Shown here one piece after another: positions 46,036 to 58,808 of a stretch of DNA of 64,000 nt; position 1 is the stretch's first letter, and each line of letters begins with the position of its first letter. The stretch spans positions 38,652 through 102,651 of the forward strand of contig JAKCWW010000585.1 in assembly GCA_026260175.1 (NCBI GenBank), in the 5' to 3' direction. Source of the stretch: Reticulitermes lucifugus (taxonomy: Eukaryota > Arthropoda > Insecta > Blattodea > Rhinotermitidae). Both the position numbers and the translations under genes were made by a program. The notes under the pieces were generated by a model, which worked only from the letters and a program-made list of their open reading frames with translations, had not been told where the DNA came from and did not search any database.

Positions 46036-49000
46036 AATAATAGGTTAAAATTTGATGCCAGGTTACCATTTGGAATATCTATGGCACGTCACATCATGTT
46101 TCCTTCTTGCATTTGAGGTATGTAGCTATAAATTTCTCGACTCAGTTGGCCTACAATACCCCTCACAGGCCTGCGTTTAAATTCCTTCCCTTGCAGCAGC
46201 AGTTGTAAACAGACGGGTCGCGAAGGAGGTTTCGTTGATTGGCGAAAATTGTATTAAAAGAAGTCGATTATTTATAAATGATAATTAATTTATAAATGTG
46301 AGGCTCGTATGAAACTCTTAGGAAGTTCTGAGATTGCTTTGGTGTATGCCTTTTCTTGCCACGTAGTTCTGTCGAGTTCATAACTTCATTTAAGTTCCGA
46401 AGGAAGGAACGTCGCATGAAAAATGTCATATGTCAGTGAAATCTCGTTACAAGCCTTCAGACCCAAAACCACAAAGGAAACTGTAATATACACACTGTAT
46501 AGTTGTAGTGAATGATTTGTAGGTATACAGATTTCCGTTACTGTTCATTACATTACAAATTGAGTCACAAAGGAGCTCTCATTTCTAAGAATTACGTACG
46601 CCTCTTCCCACAAGAGTGAAATTTTCCCGTCATTTTTAAATATGTCCCATCAGCGTGTATTATACTAGTTACTTGACCTACATAATGTGCTAATTATCAC
46701 TGCGGTGTTTGCATTGTTTGTCTTGATAAGTAGTGTAATTTGAGTAGTTCGTGACCATTGCATGCCACGAGAAAAGGAAGTGTGAAGAGTTTATAAAGCG
46801 TGGGCTTAACTGAATAACTGTAAATTGAGAAGAGAGACAAAAGTGTGTGATATTCTGTGAAGTGCTAGTAAAGTAATCATTTGGGGTAAATAAATAAGTA
46901 AATAAATAAGACATGTAGAGGAAGAGTGTCTCATTTTGATGTAGAATTCTGTTAAGGAAGAACTGAATAAAACTAGACTTGACATTTAACTTACTTGTAA
47001 GAATACAGTGCATATGTTGGTTTTTAGACTTTTGATAGACTTGATAGTTCTACCTTCCACCAACAAGAAAATTCTATACCCCATGAAGCTTGTTATTGAA
47101 TTGTACAAAGAACTGAGAATACTAAAACTGCACACAAGAACGGATGAATTTATATTTTTTTGTTTTAGGCGCATTGTAATTGTCGTGATAAGAAGTGGGT
47201 CTTTAAGAAAATTTCAGCTATTCTGTCAGGAAAATGACATATTGAGGCGAAGAAATAAGGGTATATCTTATTCCATTTTATCACAAGTACCTGATAAAAT
47301 GAAAATTTATCCAAATAATTTGTTGAAAATACTTTGTGATTCAACAGATGTTGAAAATCCAGCTCAGCGTGTCGTTTACGAAACGGATGCGAACAATCTT
47401 GATATACAAATTGATTTCTTGTTTCGAGAATCTTTGGAAGATACGACAGTAAGAGATGTTTGTAAAAGATAACGGACATCTGTAGAACACGTCATTGAAA
47501 AAGAAAACTTTTATGGAGTTTTTACTTACGGAGTTACATGTGTTTTTGGATGGTGTTCCGTGTTTCAAGTTTTCATAATAGCTACTACTCCAAATGTCGT
47601 TATTACATGTGGTGTGATATATTGGATATTATCAGGATCAAGAAACTTATCCTTGGGTTTGATACAAGTTATGACTCTTGTCACTCAAGTAGAAAATTTT
47701 ATAAAATCTGGAACTTAAAATTCAAGAGAGTGCATAAAGCTGTACTTCGAAATAAATGCTGCATAAAGAAAATGGCTACTTAATACTGACGTCGGACATT
47801 GATCCGAGGACCAAACTGCAAACTACGTATACGACTTGCATGAAATAATTCTTGTACCAGAAATGGAAAGTATAATTTGAGAATTCTTTCAGGCAGAGTG
47901 AAATCACGTGCGTAGCAGGCATGTTTCTATCGTTGAATGAATTTTTTCTCATCATATTTTTGCATGACAAAACTTAAATTCTTGAAATGAAATTGAATTC
48001 ATGGGTGTCAAAAGTCCAATGAAAAGAATAGACAAATGTTTTCAATTCTTTCTACTAGTTGTGAAGAAAACATAATGGTGTTGGTCTGAAGAAAGACTTA
48101 CATGAATGCAAGTTCCTTTTAGAGAAGGGCTTTCAGATATTTTCCTGATATATGAAACATAATCTTGCCTTTCGTCTCATTACCCTTCACATCTAACGTT
48201 GTTGACATAGGCTTACAGAATGTACACAGAAGGAATTTATCGGAATGACAAGCAGCACAGCTATCAAAATCGGAATTTCTCCTTTCCCCACTCCTCCGTA
48301 ACTCGCAGTCCCAAGAACTCTGCATAATTTGCAAACTTCTTTTGAAAGTCCTGCCTTTCTCAGTAACTTGTGAGTGTAAATAGACTTGTATTGTTATGCT
48401 TCGGTTAAAGTAAACGTAGACTGAGTGTGGAACACGATCTTCGATACTCTCTTGCATCATTTGTGGGGAGCATGAAGAAAACTGGAATAAGCCAAGACTA
48501 ATGCTATTATCCTATTAATTAGAACATCTGGATGGGTTTTTGGTGCACTTACAGTCGTTGCTGGAAAAAATATGGTTGTAATGTCTTGCTAAATGACATT
48601 CTATTTGTGATATTTGTTAAACATTTTTACGTTTATATTTTCTAATTTAAGATAATATCGAAATATTGAATAATTGGCCTTTTCTTATGCACCATGTGGC
48701 GGGGTTAAGGACTTGTAAAAATGGAGTCGCGCTGGAGGAAAGGAAAAAAATTGAGAACCTTGCTTTAGAGTGAGGTAAAATATCGTCATTGAAGAAATAT
48801 GGGGGAGGGGTAACTGGAATTTGAGTGCAGTGCAGTGTTAGGAAGAATAGAGGCTGTTTTGAAGAGTAATGCTGAGTCGTATCAACAATAATTCCTAGCG
48901 TCCGTCAAGAGATGAAACAGAAATTTAGTGGTGCTCGATGTTTGTGAATACACAAACATTTTTAACTGAAAGCCCAATCACGCGTCATAAGGCGATAGTT

Positions 49001-49400
49001 TCTTTGCGAGTCGTTGAACGTTCAGTGCTGCAAGAGAATTTAAACGTCGAATATGACTTAAGAATTTAAAGGTACAATTTAACTACAAAATTTTCATATT
49101 GGACTGACACTTTGAAAGTTGTATATCACGTTATGTGTCAGTGAGTAATATTTATTAATCTTATTCGATGTTTACTTTTGCGCGTTACTTTAATGTGATT
49201 CCAAAACAAGTTAATACTTTTAGGAATAAATAAAATAAATGATACGTAAGAACTTAGTAACTTCTTTGCAGGAATACAGTGTGTTTTCGTGAGACTAGCC
49301 GATCTGTTAAACTTGCTGTTTATTGTAAGAATCATACAGAATTCTTACACACACTGTATGAGCAAAATGCAGAATTCATTAATGAAAACCTGTCAGTATA
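46036..49400. other. No gene seen
   Basis: AT-rich region. The longest frame is 154 codons at 47008-47472 (plus). It has no domain, starts weakly and is overlapped by frames on the other strand, so I leave it uncalled. A 113-codon minus-strand frame at 48119-48460 is likewise unrecognised. Confidence 0.5.
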
Positions 49401-49572
49401 TTCATTCATTTATTCATTCTGTAGTCTGTCTTACGACAGGTCCGTAGCCTCTTCCCAATCGAGTTCTCCACAGTGTGCAATCTAGTGCTTCCTCTTTCAA
49501 TTTTCAGTATCTTCTCTTTTACTTAAGGTCATCCAGTATCTGCTTACGTCTTCTCCCTCGTCTTCCCGTCAT
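49401..49572 (-). pseudogene. LINE C-terminal fragment, second LINE family, two stops
   Basis: The minus-strand frame starting at 49572 reads MTGRRGRRRKQILDDLK, stop, KRRY, stop, KLKEEALDCTLWRTR, LGRGYGPVVRQTTE and a natural-looking stop at 49414-49416. This matches the RRGRRRKQLLDDLK...YWKLKEEALDRTLWRTRFGRGYGPVVRQ tail I know from insect LINE polyproteins. Two in-frame stops (the second replacing a Trp) show it is dead. A (TGAA)n-like tail follows on the minus strand (ATTCATTCATTTATTCATTC on plus), which fits a LINE 3' end. It is a different family from the 23.6-kb fragment. Confidence 0.8.
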
Positions 49573-49600
49573 TTCTGTCCTTCTTTCTAGTATATAAATT

Positions 49601-49620
49601 TATATATATATATATATATA
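49601..49620. repeat. (TA)n microsatellite
   Basis: Ten TA units close to the 5' break point of the LINE fragment. Confidence 0.9.
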
Positions 49621-51874
49621 CATACGTTTTAACCACTCATGACTGACCTCCGACGTCAGCATCAGTCCGAAAAAAAGTTTTGTTTAAACATTAACCCTTT
49701 GTTAGCTCTTGCTAGGTTTTACGAATAAAAGAAATGTTTAAAGTGTTCACTTTCATTATTGTAATTTCATGTATATTTTAACAGCCAGGCCTAACAAATC
49801 CTGCAGATTATTACATACAGAATTTATCTATATTATTAACATAAATTTGGCCGTTTCACCACAATATCTTACCACGTTTTGTCGGAGAAATATTTTCCAA
49901 CCTCGTAATGACGTTGCAAAGTAGAGGGTGAACACGTAAATCTCCCTCTAAATATGCCCTTTATGGGACCAACCTGGTGCAAGTACGGGATATAAATTAC
50001 TTTACAACCTGCACACTTTCTGCAATATGTAATTATTATTGCTGATTTTTCTTAGTAATTTAACGCCGTTTTTGAAAATATAATGGTTGTAATATAAATA
50101 TATGGAAATGCTCGTAAGTACATCAGTATTATTACGCAGGCTTTTCTGATTATAGTCGTGGCTGAAATTTCAGACATCGACCATATTCTTGGGTTGAAAA
50201 CTCACAACGTTTGGGGGATTGGATCTTCCTAAACCTTCAGGTACAACGGGAAAGGGGAACAATCTCTTCGACTGGGTCCTTTAAGGAAGGGCTAGTCTCA
50301 ACTAGTTCAACTCGCTATTGATAGCTGATTACGGAATTCGAGTACGCATCAAATCACAGCACAGCTCGGCCGATATCAGATTGGTTGTTCCATGAACAGG
50401 CTGCAGGCTACGCAGTTTATGCTTTGCGGTCGATAAGACTTCCTCCGCTTTAGGCTGAATTTGGCTTCATTCACATCGGCTTTTCTTACCCTCATTGACG
50501 AATGTCAGGTCCGTATGATAATACGGAAGCTATTCCCTAGATCAAGCGAGTGCAGTGCAATCAGACTTCCAGGCGAATAGTATGGGTTTTTCCTCAAGAC
50601 TTTTACGGAGAGTTTCTAAATTATTGCTTCTAGTTTACATTTTCGGTACTTTCAAAGCGTATGTTAACTGACATTTTGTATATTGGCGACAATGTACAGT
50701 CATAAATTATGTTACAATGAATGGGACTATGAAGTGTAATATTTTTGTATTTATTGACGTACAATTTCGTGGCACATTCTACGACCTTAAACAACCATAA
50801 ATCGAAACTAGATAAAAGTCTTCATGCATTTTAATTACATTTACTTATGGGATATACAGAAACTACATTTATTATATCCAAGGTCTCTTGATCACTAGCA
50901 CAATCAATAATTTATCATAAATAGAACCATGTATCTTAAATGTAATTCCCCAAAGCCATATAGTGACTCAAACACGTAGATTTGTGTGTTGGGTTGTTAG
51001 AACATGTAGTTTTGCTGCTTACACGAAATACGTACGTGTTATTTCTGTCCGTACGTCCGGTATGCAGGCATGTAATGATATTCATGTACAAAGTTTATTC
51101 TTTCCATCAAGCGATCACCGACTTGTAGTTTTTTATTCAAACTACTGTTTGGGATAATATTATATGGACTTGTGAGGTTTATCCACTCCACATAGATCAG
51201 TAACATAGACGGAAATACTAAATACAGAACACCAGGACACATCATAGAATTCCTTATGAACGTAAGTTTAACCGGTTTCATTACTCGTAATTCTTTTGTT
51301 ACATCACTAAAGGTAATAATTGTCAACAGTCTACATTATACTTCCTCTTCATTTATTACGTCTTCAGGTATGTTTTGATTAAGAACTAATTTTGGAGAAA
51401 AAAATCAATCTATATGTCTGTTTGGAATTCCAGACCCGTCTATCAACAAAGGAAAACGAAAAGAATTGACACACCCATAAAGCCTACTTACTATTGCACT
51501 GTGTTTCAGTCTTTTCTTCGTTAAATTCTTTCTATATCGATAATTATTTGAAATATATGTTAAGATCTGACTGCTATCTGTTTAGGTTTACGTAAGAACC
51601 TTCAGTCTTAGAAAAATTATTTTTAGAAAAGCAGTAAGATTCACATTTAAATTTGAAAGAAATTAGTACTTGTTTCATTCGAGCAAACAAAAGTAAATTT
51701 CATACATAAAATATAACCAATCATTCTGTATTTCCGGAAATAAAACGTTTAGAGAAACAGGCAGATAAGAAGCAATCTCATGCTTTACGGTAATACGTTA
51801 CTTCATACAAAATCGCAAACAAAAATTTCCAGTGTGTTACTGTGTCATTATATAAACATCCATCATTAGGTTTA
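49621..51874. other. No gene seen
   Basis: AT-rich, with a less AT-rich section at 50200-50580. The longest frame is 95 codons (minus, 51039-51326), unrecognised. Confidence 0.55.
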
Positions 51875-52200
51875 CAGATGCCACCACCGTGCCCTATCTT
51901 CCAGCAGCTAAATCTGCCCTCTTAAGTAAGGTTTCTCAATATTCTCCTCCCGTTTACGCCTAAGTATCTTTGATGCTCTCTGTCTATCAGTTTTACCAAC
52001 AAAACTCCTTTTCATACTTCACATCTCTCCCCATGTGTGTTGCATATCCAACATGTGTTATTCTCATTAAATGAGTCTGCCACGTAGAGTTTTACGAAGA
52101 GTAAAGTTGTGATCCCCCATTACGTAATTTCCCCTATTTGCTTGTTACTTCTTCCTCTTACGTTCGCACATTTCACCAGCATATTTTTCTGAAATGCCCC
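51875..52200 (-). pseudogene. LINE 3' end, heavily decayed (same family as 23.6 kb)
   Basis: On the minus strand, broken by several stops, the order is FRKI, then GDHNFTLRKTLRGRLI, HMLDMQHTWGEM, FVGKTDRQRASKILRRKREE, NIEK and LLEDRARWW. This lines up with [46 protein letters not shown] and MAEDRDRWW of the 23.6-kb copy, with a short deletion before the last block. The plus strand is correspondingly T/C-rich. Confidence 0.65.
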
Positions 52201-52664
52201 CACGATTGCCAACATAAGTGCAACGTAATAAATTAGCTGCTCTTTCAGTAATTTAGAAATGTCATCTTGATATGATTTTTCCCTTTAATCTTCTTAGATT
52301 CTTTGCTTGTTGTTTAAAAAGAACATGATGAAATATAGGTTTCCTGTGTGATAGTTAAATTATCACGTATGCCACCTTTTCTTTTATTTCCTTTCGGTCA
52401 GATAACATGTTACATATCCAGAATTTGACCCCAAGACATCTAATCCAACATGTTTATGAACTCTGCTGCGGGTAATGATAGCGTATTTTCTTCCTCGGGG
52501 TAAATTATGGATTGAATCCAGGAAAATATCTCTTTATCGATGGCGTTTGACTTCGAGTAGGAGGTGAACTTCCGACAGTGGAATGATTTAGTATATCCTG
52601 TATCAAATTACACGGTAAATACCTCAGCTGTGTACTAACAATATTTTGGCGGTACTTCCCTGGA
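52201..52664. other. No gene seen
   Basis: AT-rich; the left part is T/C-rich and may be more of the LINE copy. Nothing else is recognised. Confidence 0.45.
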
Positions 52665-52865
52665 CTTTATTCTGAGATGCCTGGTTCGAATCTTGGCCGG
52701 ATCATCGCCTATATTAGCATGTTTTTCGTTATTCCTGTCAGGTAATTCAAGCAAATACCGGAATAGTACCTTGATTTTAACCCACGCCCTCTTTCTTAAA
52801 AATTCAGTAATTATTCGAGGCTATTAAGTGTGCTTATAAAATACTGACCGCATTGTAAAATAATA
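52665..52865 (+). repeat. SINE family 4, worn copy
   Basis: The head is CCTGGACTTTATTCTGAGATGC followed by B box CTGGTTCGAATCTTGGCCGG, then ACCTTGATTTTAACCCACGCC and ATTCGAGGCTATTAAG. The parallel with 45.80-46.03 kb (B box, then a CCTCAAAG/CCTTGATT block, then ATTCGAGGCT) supports a shared origin. A weaker third relative may lie at 56.82-56.89 kb. Confidence 0.55.
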
Positions 52866-53350
52866 GGCAAGAAGAATAGTTTACATTATGACTAATTTTG
52901 TTGGTGAATGTTGATCAATACGATGTTTAATTTATATTTGTGTCTAATTTGTTTTCATGAGAAGAGTCTAAGAAGTCTACGTAGTCTAGTGTGGTAAGTC
53001 GCTGACGTCTGTCTGTGAGAGTTTGGTTTGTGTCTTCAGGCTGGTCCGTGTGGTACTGCCAGCAGCAAACTGGCATTGGGTCAGGTGCTTCATACATAAA
53101 TATAACTACCTTTGAAGTACAAAGTAGACTCGACAGGATAGCTTAGGTTTTCGAAAAGAGACCAAAACAGACTCATGTTTGTACATGGAGTTACTGATCA
53201 TATATCCGTAACACGATCTATTGACCAAGGATCTACAGCAGCCGTCTTTGCGGAAAGGCTGCAGATATACAGGATGAAAAATGAGATATCAACTTCTCTG
53301 CTCTGTTGAGTACTAAAATTATGATCTTAACGGTGTGTCGCAACTTGTAG
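52866..53350. other. No gene seen
   Basis: Unique sequence with no recognised feature. Confidence 0.55.
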
Positions 53351-53712
53351 TTTGGTATGTATGTAGGTAGGTAGGTAGGTTGGTTGGTAGGTAGGTAGGT
53401 TGGTTGGTTGGTTGTTTGGTATGTAGGTACGTTGGGTTGTTGGTTGGTAGGTAGGTAGGTTGGTTGGTTAGTACGTAGGTAGGTAGGCTGGTTGGTTGGT
53501 TGGTTGGTTGGTTGGTTGGTTGGTACATAGGTAGGTAGGTAGGTTGGCTGTTTGGTTGGTATGTAAGTAGGTTGGTTGGTTGTTTAGTACGTAGGTAGGT
53601 AGGTATGTAGGTAGGTAGGTTGGTTGGTTGGTTGGTTGGTATGTAGGTAGGTTGGCTGGTTGGTTGGTATGTAAGTAGGTTGGTTGGTTGATATGTAGGT
53701 AGGTAGCTAGGT
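53351..53712 (+). repeat. Large GGTT/GGTA tetranucleotide microsatellite
   Basis: About 360 bp of interspersed GGTT and GGTA units, almost free of C on this strand. The longest pure tract is about nine GGTT at 53488-53523. The 69-codon minus-strand frame rich in Pro, Thr, Asn and Gln is only the translation of this repeat. Confidence 0.97.
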
Positions 53713-55984
53713 ACCAGTGCTTTGGAGGTAGCTACTGCCCCGATTCTTAGGATCTAGGATTTAAAAATATTATCATTGTTGTAATATTATTAGGCTATAC
53801 TTATTTACTCACGGCCTGTGTAGTAAAACAGTACACTAAATTCAGACAACATCCCTCTCCGAAATGTTGATACAAATTTACCGAATTTATGGCCTCATAT
53901 ATGCGTGCTAGGAGATGGTAATATTAAGGTGCGAAGATGTAAAATTGGTGGAGCGAGACGACACATGAATATACTACGATATTTAAGCTAGTCTAGAAAG
54001 CAGAATGTATTCATTTCCACCACCAAAGAAATGTTAGAAAAAATTCAAATCGAGTCCTTGGAAGAAAGGCTTCATACAAATAGAAATAATGGGCTTCAGC
54101 ACTAGCAGCTTTCAAAGAACTATTATAAAACACAACCCAACAGAAGTACTACGGCTCGAACTTACGCTTAAAAGATTGCCGAGCGACATGAATGTAGGAA
54201 CACAAGAGGTTTGGTTCAACTTAGTGGCAACATTTGGTGCCTGGTTGATGACAAGGAGGATCTCAAAGCGCTGAGTGATGTCTAGAATGCCAATCTCATT
54301 GTCACTCGTGAGTGGTGAGGATGGTCTATCCTGAGACACGGACGTGAGTCATATAGCGTTTCTTTTGATACCAACACGCCCCGTTTATGCTCCTCACTCC
54401 AACGTGATCACACCAAACGCCAATATATTTCAAACGCTTGGGGACAGGAAAAATTGCACAATTACAATTATTGTATGACTTTGGCGACATAAAAGTAATT
54501 TAGATTGGCAAATAAAGGCTTGGCCTAGTTCGTTATCCTGGTTAACACGATAGGGATGACTTGTTAATTTCCGTAACACTGGGTATTCAAGTAGGTTCTG
54601 CGCATGGTTGATTCTAGGTAGTGGAAAATGAACAAACTAATCGTTTTAGCACATAATGTGAAATTTAAACTTCTCTAATGCCAAAGGTGGTCATTGAGCG
54701 GATTCGTTTCATTCAAAAATCCTGTATTTTTACACTGACTTTGCAAAACTTGTTGATAAATATATTCAATGTTATAAACACATCGGTGACACAATGCAAT
54801 ATTGTAGAGAAAATACCTTCCAATTCCAGGAGAAATTTAGTATAAACTTTGCATTAACTTTTTTTCTACAGGCATAAAACTTTGTTATAATTTTACTATA
54901 TTTTACAAAACAGCTAACTTTAACTAATAGGAATCTTGTACTAAAAGCTTTTCCGCACGAGACGCTAAGATATTTTCAGTGACTCCGCAGACCATTTTTC
55001 TAAGATGATTCCATCTCTATGGATCGTCGAAATAAGCCGATTACAAGCAATTTTCCCGCGAAGAGCATGAATTTATTTCTTGTCTTCCTACCCGAAATAA
55101 GCGGCGTACATCGTAGCCCCCTCACTTTCTCTGACTTGTACAAATGGCGAGGTTTGTAAAAATGCAGAATAAAATATTTTAAATAACTCTTACGGAGAAC
55201 TTGAATGTAGCACAATCGTAATGTCCTTATCGGAAGATTACAAAGGCCTTCGAAAATGTTTTTCTTAAAAAATATTTTAAAATTTTTGCATTTACGAGTA
55301 CAACACGCGTTTCTAACCTATTGCAGTGTATCGAAATATTAATGAAATAGCCCTACATTCTCGCCATCTCAAACACAACATGCCCTTATGTTATTCCAGC
55401 TGTCTTGTTGCTAACTTCGTATTGCTCAGGGTTATAAAATCAGCAAGCTGTCCCCCAACGTCCGTAGCCCCACTAGCCAAAGAATAGCAGTGTCAATATT
55501 TTAGAGCGTCTTCAATGATTCCCTTTGATTTCCATTACTTTATAACAGTCGTAAAGGGAAGACATCTGCACAGAGTTCCAGCTGAAAGAGAATCGTTCTG
55601 AAAATTTATCGCATATGATGATTTTAGTCCTGTACTTAAGTTTCAAAAGATCTACTTTACAACTTATTTTATACTTTATTGCCAAATTTATCTACATACT
55701 ACGTTTTATACAGCAGTTTGAAACTGAATGTTGATGCCTGTTTTCAGAGAGTCTTTTATGACGCAAAATGTAGATCAAATACTCCTTGTTGCTAGTTTTG
55801 AAAGTGTTTATCCTTCAGGATACTCTCCCCTTTTGATGTTTTGTTTAGTGTATATGTACAAAAGGCTTTTCAGAATAAGGACATTTACAAGTCTTATTGA
55901 TAGGGTAATAGATTGGATTCCTTGATCGCTAATTGTGTAGGATTAAAGTAACATTAAAATGAATTCAAAGATAGGATTTGGCTT
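53713..55984. other. No gene seen
   Basis: AT-rich DNA with frames of 75 codons or fewer; none recognised. Confidence 0.55.
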
Positions 55985-56130
55985 GCGGTCAAAACGTTTC
56001 AGGCACAGGATAGTGTCCAATGGTCCAATGACGAATTGCTGTAAACACCGTAAAGAACACTAGAGTTCCGTAAAGGGTGGGAAATTTCTTGACTAGCTTA
56101 GCGACTATTAGTCCATCTAGGAAAACTGTG
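55985..56130 (+). pseudogene. LINE extreme 3' end (same family as 23.6 kb)
   Basis: The minus-strand translation reads KLVKKFPTLYGTLVFFTVFT then AIRHWTIG. The antisense translation of the 23.6-kb LINE end gives [20 protein letters not shown] at the same place. So this is the last ~40 codons plus 3' untranslated part of the LINE, sense on the plus strand (CAGGATAG, then CCAATGGTCC, for the DRDRW block). It is shifted and stopped in the sense frame. Confidence 0.65.
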
Positions 56131-58533
56131 CTGTACCTAGAAATGGAAGACAAAGCATTGTATTTTTTTTTGAGGAATCGGTTGTGTTTATAATTATTTG
56201 GTAGGGAAATGAAGCAGATTTGTAACACTTTTTTTTTTAAATCGGTGTTCCCAGAACGATAAACATTCACGAAACGTACCACCTTTTGTACCCCTGAATA
56301 GGGCTATATAGGAAATTTACTTCATAATATATATTTAAGGAGTGAGTTTCAATTTGTACGTATAGATTTAAAAAAATAATTACTTCAAAATTATAAAGAC
56401 CCCTAGAAACATAGTTTATTAAATAAGAATTCGCAGGATATAGGAATATAGCTACTACATTATTGCAAGCGTGAGAAGTAAGTTTACAAATCTCATTAAT
56501 TTATTTGATTTACCGGACATACCATCCAATGTCTCTTAGTTCCAACCTGAATTACGAAATAAAAAGACTTTTTAACATTCCTCGGAACGGTTTACTATTA
56601 AATTATGTCCTGCAGAAGTAACTGTGTTGCCTACTTCAACAAACGATGTAACCTTCTAATTAAATCATTATTGAATTTCATTCAGCATACAAATTACTGT
56701 GCGTCCATGAGATTGTCAACCATAACCTCTAATCTTATACAAAATAACAAACTCCGAAATGTCTACTTGTTCTTAGATCTCTCTCATAAATACACTGAGT
56801 ATGTCATTGCGATGGTGAAATATTGTAGAGGTAGAGGGCTCAAATCTTAGCCGGACTGTCGGGTATCCTGACTGATATTTTATGTCCCTTTTGTCGGATA
56901 TTTTGGTGGTATTTACAAGTACATCATGACTACCTTTCTCCGAACTATTTTTATGACACTTCTCGCGTCTTTCGACATTGTATTGTGTAATTTGAAAAAA
57001 AAGTAATCAAATAACCTAAGAAGAAATCAAGAGTAAATCTAATACATATATAACAAGTATATGCAGTGTTTTTCAGTAATCATGTCTCTGAAATACATAA
57101 TAAAGCGGAAAAATCTGATGCCGTTTTTAACAATTCTTGTATAAGAAATACCAGGAAGATGATCACGAGAAATTTTCCGTTTTACTGAATGAACACCTTG
57201 ACAAAGAGAATCTTGCACATTCTGAGAATTAATATTTTGGAAACGAGGGGTCAAATCATATCCAGGTTCCTTCTGTATGGCGTCATCAAACGTTGCATAA
57301 TCTTATGAACGAATGTCATTAATGGTTTAATGCAGTATCCAAATTATAGAAGCATTCTATTGTAGTTTGTGGAGTTTAATTTAAACTATGGGATAATTTA
57401 TTCTTATTGTAAGAGCACTCTCTGTGATTGACATTAAAATTAATTCGGAGGTAAAACAATAACCTCTAATTAAGCTTTCGATGAGAGTAGACTGTATATG
57501 GAATTTCATTTGCGGACGCGATGCATATGAAAATGACACAATAGAAACTAATAATAATCATGGATGAGACAAAAATTCCAAGAAGAAAGACTTTCCGATT
57601 ACGGTTTTAATGGATGTTTGCACATATATTTGGCCTGTGTTTGTCAGGTTTTCTAGTTTTTGAGCCACTGAAAGATGTGTGGAGTGATTCCTCAGCGAAT
57701 CTAAAGTGAAGGCTGCTGACTGTGTGACTGCAGGAAACAGAAGGCCTGGAGTAGATAATTGTTTACACTGTGAGTAGAGTTGTCATGCTGTTGTGGATCG
57801 TGTGTGGATATGCAAATGGAGTTAATTTGTAACACCCAATGTAAGAAGGATCTATGTGACAAAGAACATTTATATCTAAATTTTTTAAATTTTTCTGACT
57901 TCTTCATTGGAGCAGCAGCTTAACCCTTGGAAACCTGTCATGTTTAGTGTGCATATAGCCAAAGAGGTTGTATGGAAAATAAGAGAAAATCTGAAAACAG
58001 AGTCCATTTACGATTCATTAGACGAACCAAGCTACTGAAATTACAGGGATTTGAATAGATGATGAGTCGTTAGGTGCAGTTTGGTTTGTTATATGTGGTC
58101 ACAACCGAGGTTAGGTTTCGTGTATTGGAATACTAGGGAATGGAGTAATAGTGGAGCTTTTTATGTTTTTTTGGGAGTTCCAAATGATGTATCATCATTT
58201 GTCAGTTCTGTCTTAACTGTGTCTGTGCTTAGCATCACGTATCACTGATGTTAATTATTTCACTTCATAAATTTCAATAAAGGTTTTTCCTAAAATATAA
58301 AAGGGAGCTCTTAAATTAAATAAAATTTTAAGCACTCTTTTGTCATTGACTTTTAACCATTATACATTAATCTTATCTTCGAAATACTCTCGTCCTAACT
58401 CTGTGGTATATTCAGCTTTTAATTTAGAAGCGTTTTTCAGGTATTCGTAAAAGTACAACACACATATTTTCGAATAACTCATGCGCACATAAAACCGACT
58501 TCACGCACCCGAATGTGTGCTTTACTTACTTTT
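56131..58533. other. No gene seen
   Basis: AT-rich DNA. A weak SINE-4-like scrap (GGGCTCAAATCTTAGCCGG, then TCGGGTATCCTGACTGAT) lies at about 56837-56880. Frames of 81 codons or fewer are unrecognised. Confidence 0.5.
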
Positions 58534-58808
58534 TTACTTATTTAAGCCGACCCCAGTGGCCGCACGGTCTAAGGCGAGGGTCTGTGGTAGCTCTCTTGCT
58601 GGGGTTGCGGGTTCGAATCCGGCCGGAGCATGGATATTTGTCTGTTGTAAATGTTGTGTGTTGCACAGGTAAAGGCCTCTGCGAGGGGCCGATTCCTCTT
58701 CCAGGGGAGGCCTACCGAGTGTGTGTGTGATCATGTGCAACAATAACCCTCTACATCTATAATGAGTAGGTAGAAGTCAGACTACAAAATCTACTTCTTT
58801 ACTTATTT
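58534..58808 (+). repeat. SINE family 1, full copy with 11-bp target-site duplication
   Basis: TTTACTTATTT occurs at 58534-58544 and again at 58798-58808, bracketing about 253 bp. The insert starts with A box AGTGGCCGCACGGTCTAAGG and has B box GCGGGTTCGAATCCGGCC. It continues through AATGTTGTGTGTTGCACAGG and GGCCTACCGAGTGTGTGTG. Its promoter boxes are the best preserved of the family. Two ~70-codon frames on opposite strands are SINE artefacts. Confidence 0.88.

Noticed and set aside
47008-47472. 154-codon plus-strand frame
   Set aside because: No domain, no repeated or conserved motif, overlapping frames on the opposite strand, and composition no different from its AT-rich surroundings.
53319-53528. 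69-codon Pro/Thr/Asn/Gln-rich frame on the minus strand
   Set aside because: It is the direct translation of the GGTT/GGTA microsatellite, not a gene.
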